A program made the translations under genes and the position numbers. DNA of 64,000 nucleotides, taken from assembly GCA_030704615.1 (NCBI GenBank), contig CM060731.1, positions 36,084,001 to 36,148,000 on the forward strand. The letters run 5' to 3'. Shown here one piece after another: positions 56,301 to 64,000 of the stretch. How positions within the stretch are numbered: the first letter of the stretch is position 1; each line of letters opens with the position of its first letter. Under the pieces are notes generated by a model that was not told the origin of the DNA, did no database searches, and saw only the letters and a list, made by a program, of their open reading frames with translations. Source of the stretch: Takakia lepidozioides (lineage: Eukaryota > Streptophyta > Takakiopsida > Takakiales > Takakiaceae).

Positions 56301-57083
56301 TGTTGCAGCCGCCCTTCCGAAGAAAGAACTATTCCTCTAAGTGTGATTGCAGAGCGAACAAAGCTATCACCTGATGACGTGGAGCATCTATTGATGAAAA
56401 GTCTTTCGGTATGGACTTAACTTCAACACACATTATTTATGTTGGTAACAGGGAGAGTAATTTGTGTGCTTCATGTGCCCTCAAAGGAATTCAATACCAC
56501 CATTGATGCAGCAGTTGAAGTGGACCTTCTAATACTTTATATAAGGTAGATTTATGTTGGCATTGCTACGGGGATGGAGATTCTGATGATGCATAATGCT
56601 GTACAGGACACCAACCCTGTTGTTGACAGCTCATTACAGGTCAAAATTCAATTGTATCACATAGGTTGGAAATGCAAGTCACTTTGCTCAAAACATCAAA
56701 AAATGTCAGTCATTGTCATGAGAATGCCGTCACTGAGTGTAAGTATCTCATCATGGATCGTAGGTTATCGTTGCAACATGGTGCCATGAGCATCTATGTT
56801 AATGTTAGGGAAACCCTTCAACAAGAAGCCCTTTCTTGGTTTAGTTATTGGCTAGGTTTCTTCTGCAATATCTGACAGCACGGTTTGTTCTATGCAGGTG
56901 CATTTGATCGAGGGGGTGATTGATCAAGTGGATGGAACAGTGCGTGTCTCATGGGTTCAGCCACGAGTGTTGGGGATTCCACAGATTACGGCATTGCGAG
57001 ACAGGCTTGACAATTGGCTGCAGAAAGTGCATACAACGTTGTTAGCTGTCGAAGCGGAGACGCCAGACCTTGTAGCCGCTTAG
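53396..57083 (+). CDS. RPN9: 26S proteasome non-ATPase regulatory subunit RPN9 (PSMD13)
   Basis: Six exons: 53396-53545, 53953-54399, 54703-54783, 55446-55642, 56309-56408, 56898-57083. Phases agree and the product is 386 aa, the usual plant RPN9 length. It begins MAALRYLETQRAAQPELAEW. The middle has helical TPR-like repeats (HNFIRDFETKINLLKLAHFV, YKSALLYLAYTSVE). The C-terminal half is the PCI domain (ALLGDNIYNFGELLAHPI; winged helix with SVIAERTKLSPDDVEHLLMK, VHLIEGVIDQVDGTVRVSWV). It ends QKVHTTLLAVEAETPDLVAA, near-identical to plant RPN9. RPN9 is a lid subunit of the 19S regulatory particle of the 26S proteasome, needed for lid assembly next to RPN11. The donor of exon 2 is followed at once by a CT-rich tract. 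Confidence 0.97.
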
Positions 57084-59166
57084 TTTTCAGGTAGACTACT
57101 CCAGTGTCAGCCTTTTTGACATTAAAGTTCCCTTTTCTAATGAGAGATATTCAGAAAGAGGTGCCGGAGAATGTATTCTTTTGCCCCTCTCTTGGGGTAG
57201 GCTGAAAGAAATTTGGGTTTGGTTGGGAATTTATGATATTTGAAAGGTCTTGTTGAGGGGAGGGGGAGGGTCTCTAATTTGGGCCCTATTTTAGGGGCAA
57301 TCCTCAACAAGCAGCCCAGGAGGGTGTGATAGCCTCAGTTGCAAGAGAGTCCACTGGGTAGTGGGATGGTTCTCCTTTCTGGGTGTCAGCAGCTGTGAGG
57401 AGTCCAGTGGTGAGGGTGCAGTGGCCTCAGTTGCAAGAGAGCGCACTGCGTAGTTCTGACGATTCATCAGCTGGGTAGTGGGGGATGGTTGGCCTTTCTG
57501 GGTGTCAGCACCTGTGAGGAGACGAATCCTTTGAGTCACGGGATGCCTGAGTGTTGGGAACTAAGAACTTGCACACTTTCATGCAAAAATGGATTTATGC
57601 CTATAAACTTTGGCTCAAGGTTCTCCACTGCCTCACTATGATGGCTCTTGAAATCCACAAGGGCTAGAGGCCGACGCGTATACCCTAGCATCAGTGAGGT
57701 CACTAGGTAAATCACTCACCTACTAACTGGTATAGTTGGCCCTTGAGTGTGGCAAGATGACCTCTGCAGGAAGGCTGTTTCTGAGAGCAGGATATGTAAG
57801 CAAGTTCAACAAAAAAACTAAACACAATGAAGGTGCTCTGCATTTACCATTTTGTCTTCGTCCCTAAGAGGTGACTAACAGACAGATATCTCAAGTCACT
57901 CTCCTTCCAAGGGACTTGAACGTGCCCTAGTGGTGCCTCTAAAACAAATTACCCATTTGATTTACTCCATTTCCTCTTACTGATGAGGCAAGCTAACTGT
58001 AGATCTGTGAGGGTGAATCTACTAGAGAATTTGGTTGAATTGGCATGACAATTGTGGAAGGGGCTTAGGCCTTCAAGCACAGATGGGTTGAGCTGTGGAT
58101 GTGCTTACAGAGGTTTTGTTGCGTGTTCTTCAGGTTTCAGTAAGCTTTTTGACAGTCTATGCAGCATTGCATGTGCCTACCGGGTCATTTTGGGGCATAT
58201 GTGCAAGTAACATTGAGTCCCTATGCCTGGTATTTGTGATGGTGATATTTGGTTCATGTTGGGACTACAAGTACCGGAGGCTTGCGGAAGGCTCTCTTCC
58301 CGTCTTAGGCTCTTCTCAGACAATTTTTTCCTTCGTGGATCTCTTTTCCTGCAAGGAATGCTCAATTTTGGCTGTTGTCCAAGGTTACTGAGAATATAGC
58401 ATGTAGATTGATTTCAGGTGTCACCTGCTGCACTGCCATCAGAATTCAGAATATCGTCAGTGCATGAGCTTCACATAGCTGGTCCTTGGCTCTGTCGTAC
58501 CCCTCTGGTTGTGGGAGGTCTTCTGTATGCTGGCCATGGAGGTGCATAAGTTTTAGACTACACTTTACCTCTTTGAAAGTATTTAGAGTTGTTCAGGACG
58601 AGAAAAACTTCACACAAGGGAATTTAAGTTCATCTTAGAATGCCCCGGCCTTCAAAGGTTCCACAGGAATGGTTGTTCTCAATAAGTAGAAGTTGTCATT
58701 TGCATTGGATGGATCACTTTTGTCCTCTTCATTGAGTTCCGTTTATCAGACCTGAATATACGTACAATGGGTGCTATGTTGGGTGCTATCTGTTTCATGT
58801 TTGATCTCCCCTTGCCAGTGTGAAGGCTTCATGGTAGGGGTTAAGTATAGCAAGGCCAAAGAATACGATTTGCAGGCAGCGTATGCCCAGTGTTGGCACT
58901 GCATCCTGAGAAGAAAATGGAAGGACACAAGAAGAGAGCTGCACACAGCTATATGCTCTGGGTCGAGCTAGGATTTTGCAATCTCTGTAGTATAAGTCAG
59001 TACCCAATTCACTTCAATATAAGTAGTGACTGTATTGTATGATACTTAAGTGAAGCTTTGACTTGCATACTATGAGGAAACAGATAATTTTTGGTTGTAG
59101 GTAGAAGTGTTTTTCCAAAATGCAGTTCAGTAAGATTCCGTGGTTGCTCGATGTCCATTCTATGTT
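57084..59166. other. Intergenic between RPN9 and the kinase gene
   Basis: RPN9 3' UTR, then an imperfect tandem duplication at 57326-57520 (GCCTCAGTTGCAAGAGAG and CTTTCTGGGTGTCAGCA in each unit). No further gene seen. Confidence 0.5.
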
Positions 59167-61946
59167 CTACACATGATCTGTTTGTCGAGACAGACCAAGC
59201 AAGAAACTTGCAATCTGATCAATAACACTGTGAGACTCTTCCGAGGGTGTTTCGGAGTCAATGTTCTGACTACAATCCACCACAAAGACAGGATGCCCAT
59301 GAATAGTCACAGGCATTTTCGTGGTTGTGTCAAAACAACCTGCACAAGGATAGCCCTCCCAGTTACCTGCAAGACCAATGTACCCATGAGTCTGTTCTTG
59401 ACCTTCCTGAGAATGCACTCATTCTTCAGAACTCCGTCCCAGAAGGATACTTTGTACCTGGGCTTTGGGTCCTCTAAATTTTGTAACCATGGAGGAAAAC
59501 GATTCAGTTCCCAGGTACGAGTGTTGATTTGCTGGCAGGAAACAACATATTAGAAAGCAGGATAATGAATGCAGCACTGTTACTGTAGCTCTCAACCTTC
59601 AAACATGTGGCAATGGGGTGATTGCACTTGTTTAGACTAACGGTGGAGAGACTGTGAAAGAAAGAAAAGAAAGTTTATATGTCCAAATTAAAAGGGAGAA
59701 CGGGTACACTTTGCAGCCTTTGGCATGTTTCGTCAGGGTTTGTTAGGCATTGCTCTGGTTCCAGAGAGCAATCAGCACCTGGAGGCAATATTCAGTTGAC
59801 TACTATTCTAGAAGGGGGTCTTGGTACACAATGCAGAGCGGTATCACAATGGTAAAAGAAGGCCCACCCTGTTTTGAATGCTTCAAAGCACCCTCGATAA
59901 ACCACGTTTCATGCTTTTGATGCAGCGACTTTAGGTAATCCAGACTCACCCCAACCTCCTCGGACCTTGCTCTGCCACAAAAGAGATTTAAGCATGTCAG
60001 AACTAGTCTTTCTGCCTGATCTCTTATCCCCCTACTTCTTGACTTGACCCCACTGCTGACTAGCATTGTGTATATAGTTGAAACTATCTTATTGCATTGT
60101 GTATGTAGTTGAAACTATCTTATTCTGGAGTTCTGAAGTTGAAGAATTCATTCCAATCTCCCACAAGATCGTGCCAAACTTCTGGCACTATCCAGCTGAG
60201 GTTTGTATCCTAGTGCACGAAATCCCCTAGAAACAACCTGGAACAGGACTATGCCTTGAGGTCTGGTAGTCCCTACCCCTGTCAAGACTCTGATATAAGA
60301 TAATCTGCTTTTTTGAGAAAGCCCATACAGCTATCCTCGTTCGTGCGTGGATCAAAATGATGTGCTTGTTCCATTATCAAACTAATGGAGCTATGAGACA
60401 AACCGTATTTTCAAACGCTCGTGGCATACATTGGGATCTGCTCGTAGATACACAAAAGCATCAGGCACCTGCAAAGGACAGAAAACCTTAAAACCTGAGT
60501 AAACGGAGTACCCATCAAACAGAAAAAAAAAATATAAGCATGTACTATGGATTCCCACATAGAGCCCCTGGCCCTTTAGGTAGTTCGCGGATCACATGCA
60601 TTATGGAAGGCTATGAAGAAGAAGGCATGTAAGAAGGGAAGTGCCAAGTAAAATTGTTCCAGGCTTCAAGCTTGTTCCTCTTCATCCTTGTCAATCTTGA
60701 AAGAGGAGAGAAAAGAGAGAGGGAGTAGAAAAACATGGGGCCGATGCGAAATGAAATGAATGGTACTCTATAACGTCCACAGAAAGCTCAAAGAAACAAG
60801 AAAGAGAGAGGGGCCAACTAATTCACGTCCACCTCCATCTCTCACTCACACCTGACTGTTGTCAGCATCCATGGCAGTCCTAATGCTGCACATTTCTTGG
60901 TTGCTTTATCCTGTCCATGGGCCCTTGTGGCCCTTTGTGGATGTTATACAGTTTCTCACTTTCTTTCTCTCTCTCTTTCTCTTTCTTTTAAAGTACCATT
61001 TGATTTCATGCTCAGCATTCCACCTTTGTGTTGCGCTAGAATAGTTCACTTGGCTTTGTTACAATAGTTCAGTGGTTCTTCAGTTATGTTATGTTAGGTC
61101 CTTGGTCCCTTTTGGCCTCCCACAGGTAGTAAATTTCTTATGCTCTTTCTCTCAAGACCTCGTGCTATGCTCAGCTGTCAACTTTTTTGGAGGGCAATGG
61201 ACTCTCCTCCATTGCTTCCCTACTGCCACAAAATACGGAGGGAGTGAAATTGCATCCAAACGGGACCGCAATAGATGCAGGAACATCACATCAGGCGGAC
61301 ATCCCAACGAACCAATCTTACAACAAAACTGCAGTTCTTTGGAGACATCCTTGGTCCTCCGTGATGATAGAATCGTGCGACCAAAGTACCTGTCTGCAGC
61401 TCTATCTCCCTCTCATCTAAAGGGCATTCGGGAGGTCAGGGTGGGCTACCACAGTCTGCGGAAAGAGACTGGTAGGTGGGACAACCTGCAATAAGTAGGC
61501 CACCTATGCCTTGCTTGCGATGGGACAACAGGGAAATCAAAAGTGAAGAACATTTCTTCTTTCAGCGTCCTTTCTACCATGAGATCCATGGAAGAATAAA
61601 TTGTCTATTCAGTGATAACCAATTTCTCAGGGAGGTATTTCATTAGAAGGCTTAACTGCATGAGGCTTTGACTCAATCCCTTGTGTAATAGTTTCCTTTG
61701 GATTGGCCAAGAAAGAAAGAATGAAATGAAATGAAATGGAGCTCTAAAACATTTATGGGAAGCTCAAAGAAATTATGGGACAAGAGGAAGAAAGAAAAAA
61801 GAAAGAGAGAGGGCCCACAAATAGCCCACAAGCAACTAAAGCTCAAGTGATTGTCTAAGAGTCAATGCTTCATGCAGGTAAGCTGCCAAGCATTTCTGAT
61901 CCTTGTAATGGAGGTACAAACAACAAAGAATCTACGTTATCACTTG

Positions 61947-61978
<32 letters not shown>

Positions 61979-63441
61979 TACAGACCACATTGGGAAGTGC
62001 TGCCACAACACCATGGTACCACGCCTCATATGCAGCTACCTCAAGGGGGTTGAAATATCCTTTCTCAGTCAGGGTTTCCACATACACACAGCGATCTGTC
62101 AACACTGAACGCTCCATTAACAAAAGTGCTGCCTTGGATGTGAGAGCAGCAGAATTCTGCTGCAAGAATCTTGTGATGAACACAAAACTTTGGAACAGGT
62201 ATGCATATCTGCAACAGACCACTGAGTTAAATGACTTCGGAAAGTAACTCCATTTTTGATACCAGAGTTGCATTGTGGCGCTGTAGATATCACTATGAGG
62301 CTGACCCAGGATGAGCATATCACTGGTAGCCTCGGTTTAGTGGTTATATCATGTAGAGAGCGAGGACAATTAGGAGAAGATCCCCGCCCACTTATCGCCC
62401 AGAAAACTGAGCAAAGGACAACAGCAGTTTGTATTTACGAGACAACAGCAAACTGCTGCTAGATAGCTTGATAGTCATTCACCGGAGAAGAACCTTTGCG
62501 GGTCCGTGTAAAAAGCTTGCAGCATATTGAGACCTGTATCGTTAACATTCTGCCATTCCCCAATTGGCTCTTGCAACACCTCCGTTAGGCTGCATCAGAA
62601 CGGCGCAACACAACAACGTGATAAACGAATAAATCTGAGAACCAGATTTTCGAGTATGAGCTCCACTTGGCATCTGCCACCTATGGCCTAATTACGAGTC
62701 CAGATCTGACCCTCATGTTTTAACAGAAAGAAACAGAGGAACAAAGGAAGAGAGTCAGTAAAGTCCCCAGAAAGGTCGCATGACAAACAAATAGAAGCAC
62801 TAGCTGCCAGGGATGAGCTTTCTCAGAAGAAAGAAAACGAAATGTTCTGTCTCCAGTTCCTGCATATTTAATACTGGTAGTACAGCTCTACCGGAACACA
62901 GAGGTGCCAAAAGTGGCTTGATTGCACACACCCACTGATACTGGGAGGAGGAGGGAGATGAGAGAGAGAGAAAGCCAGAAGGAACTTACTGTTGAAGGCG
63001 AGGGTGAGATTGAAGGCGACCCAGGATTGTAGACTTGCCCACCCCAATGTTACCGTCGAAGGATACCCGGAGAGGGCGCTGCACCACTCTTCCGACGTTG
63101 TCCCCCTTCATCACACTCACACCATGGGACTCCAGCTGATCACTATATGCGTGCTGATTAAGAAAAGGCTCATATGCTATAGCATCATTGCCCGCCATAG
63201 TCTGGATTAAATGTGCTACTTGCAGCTGCTGCTCTGCCATCGACCCACTGCTACCCACCCCCAGTTTTTGTCCATAGATCTTTGAGCCAAAAATGGCAAA
63301 GAAAGTTCCAAATACCTCGAGACTGAGATCTACTAGCAATCTGCCACAAAATGATCTGAGGATGCAAAAATGCATGTATCTTCCATCAATTTGCGGCATC
63401 AAGACGTGAGAATCCAGATATGGAGACGACCCAAAAGACAC
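59167..63441 (-). CDS. Deoxyribonucleoside kinase (dCK/dGK/TK2 family)
   Basis: Six exons on the minus strand: 63441-62990, 62589-62494, 62208-61986, 60468-60404, 59971-59892, 59339-59167. All phases agree (362 aa). The P-loop is GNIGVGKST (residues 130-138). QEPIGEW (157-163) carries the substrate Glu. RYAYLFQSFVFITRF is the next helix. MERSVLTDR (214-222) is the conserved ERS motif. VPDAFVYLRADPNVCHERL is followed by the LID RARSEE. LDYLKSLHQKHETWF leads to the last strand HPVFVVDCSQNID. These enzymes phosphorylate deoxynucleosides with ATP in the salvage pathway. The long N-terminus has no clear transit peptide; Met68 (63240) is an alternative start. A (CT)n tract lies in the presumed 5' UTR. 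Intron 3 contains a LINE fragment and reversed LINE tails. Confidence 0.95.
60752..60797 (-). mobile_element. Solo LINE 3' tail in kinase intron 3
   Basis: The reverse complement reads GAGCTTTCTGTGGACGTTAT then (CATTT)n, the common LINE tail, sense to the kinase gene. Confidence 0.7.
61190..61785 (+). mobile_element. LINE family B fragment followed by a reversed tail
   Basis: 61330-61490 encodes LVLRDDRIVRPKYLSAALSP then KETGRWDNLQ, with a stop where family B continues to its zinc motif (readable to ~61690 with breaks). 61718-61785 is a separate LINE 3' tail in the opposite direction ((GAAAT)n, then GGAAGCTCAAAGAA). Both lie in kinase intron 3. Confidence 0.8.
61948..61979 (-). repeat. (GA/CT)n microsatellite
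   Basis: On the minus strand this is (CT)n starting 6 bp inside the GT donor of kinase intron 3. Confidence 0.95.
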
Positions 63442-64000
63442 CCAAGTGCCCTGGCACCTTCAAGAGAAAACATGTGGCAGCCACTTGGCTTTTGCTACTT
63501 CTTCTTCTTCTTGTTCTTGAAACGCTTGTTTCTGTTCCTTTGGTGCAGAGAAAACTGAGGTGGAAAGTCTTCCAAGTCTCATCCCTACTTTAAGGTCCTG
63601 AAAATCGCAATGAGACCTCACTTGGGTTGGTCTGTGGGAGGGCAAGGAGCTTTGAGAGGCTGAGAAGGATTCCTTTGTTTTCAGCTCACTAGGCTTTCCC
63701 CACATTTGCCCAAGTGGCTCACTGGCCAGGGAGAGTTGTGAGAGAAGAAGAAGAAGGAAGAAGGAAAGAAACAAGTTTGTTACATAGGTGGGATCCGTAG
63801 GACACAGAAGGGAACCCTGAGAGAGAGAGAGAGAGAGAGAGAGGCCAGGGGGGTGCCATAGCCTCACAGCCTGCACAGCTGGGTCTGAGCATAAAGCCCA
63901 AGGGGTAGTAAAGGGGTTAGGGTCTGGGATTGGATGTGAGAGAGAAACAGAGGACGGAAGTTTATAACGTGATCGCGAGAGAGAGAGAAAGGGAGGGAGG
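63442..64000. other. Kinase 5' flank
   Basis: Holds a (GA)n tract at 63819-63843 and shorter GA runs near 63940-63990. No separate gene seen. Confidence 0.5.

Overview
The window is nuclear DNA of a land plant. The evidence is plant-type introns in almost every gene, a plastid-specific ribosomal protein (PSRP6), a three-HMG-box protein of plant architecture, plant-type PPR and OSB-like sequences, and a heavy load of degraded LINE, Ty3/gypsy and SINE sequence. The very large LINE-filled introns and PPR style fit a fern or other non-seed plant better than a compact angiosperm genome, but the species cannot be fixed from sequence alone.

Layout. 0-6 kb: last exon of an amidase (+), an inverted stray copy of a beta-glucosidase exon, the PSRP6 gene (-), and an intact RNase HI-domain ORF (-). 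6-20 kb: a tRNA-derived SINE with clear target-site duplication, then a GH1 beta-glucosidase locus (+) of about 11 kb. Its introns hold two LINE families, and the gene itself looks broken. 21-23 kb: a single-exon nepenthesin-like aspartic protease (-) whose two catalytic triplets are both altered. 23-45 kb: an accessory, gene-poor region. It holds an eL32 ribosomal-protein pseudogene with an internally amplified 98-bp unit, a methyltransferase-like remnant (-) near a DDE-transposase-like remnant (+), foldback hairpins, two copies of an ACTAGT minisatellite, PPR pseudogenes, a tandem array built from exons of an OSB-like organellar ssDNA-binding-protein gene, a Ty3/gypsy remnant with a PHD-like finger, and another LINE.

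46-64 kb: a well-preserved genic block. I could rebuild a complete 12-exon 3xHMG-box gene (471 aa, +), a divergently transcribed conserved protein of unknown function (-), the complete 6-exon proteasome lid subunit RPN9 (386 aa, +), and a complete 6-exon deoxyribonucleoside kinase (362 aa, -). All exon phases agree in these three complete genes.

The housekeeping genes do not form a pathway. The proteasome, mitotic chromatin, nucleotide salvage and plastid translation genes are simply neighbours. The most unusual signals are the amplified exon arrays (OSB-like and eL32), the repeated placement of CT microsatellites just inside 5' splice sites, and the solo LINE 3' tails that share a hairpin.
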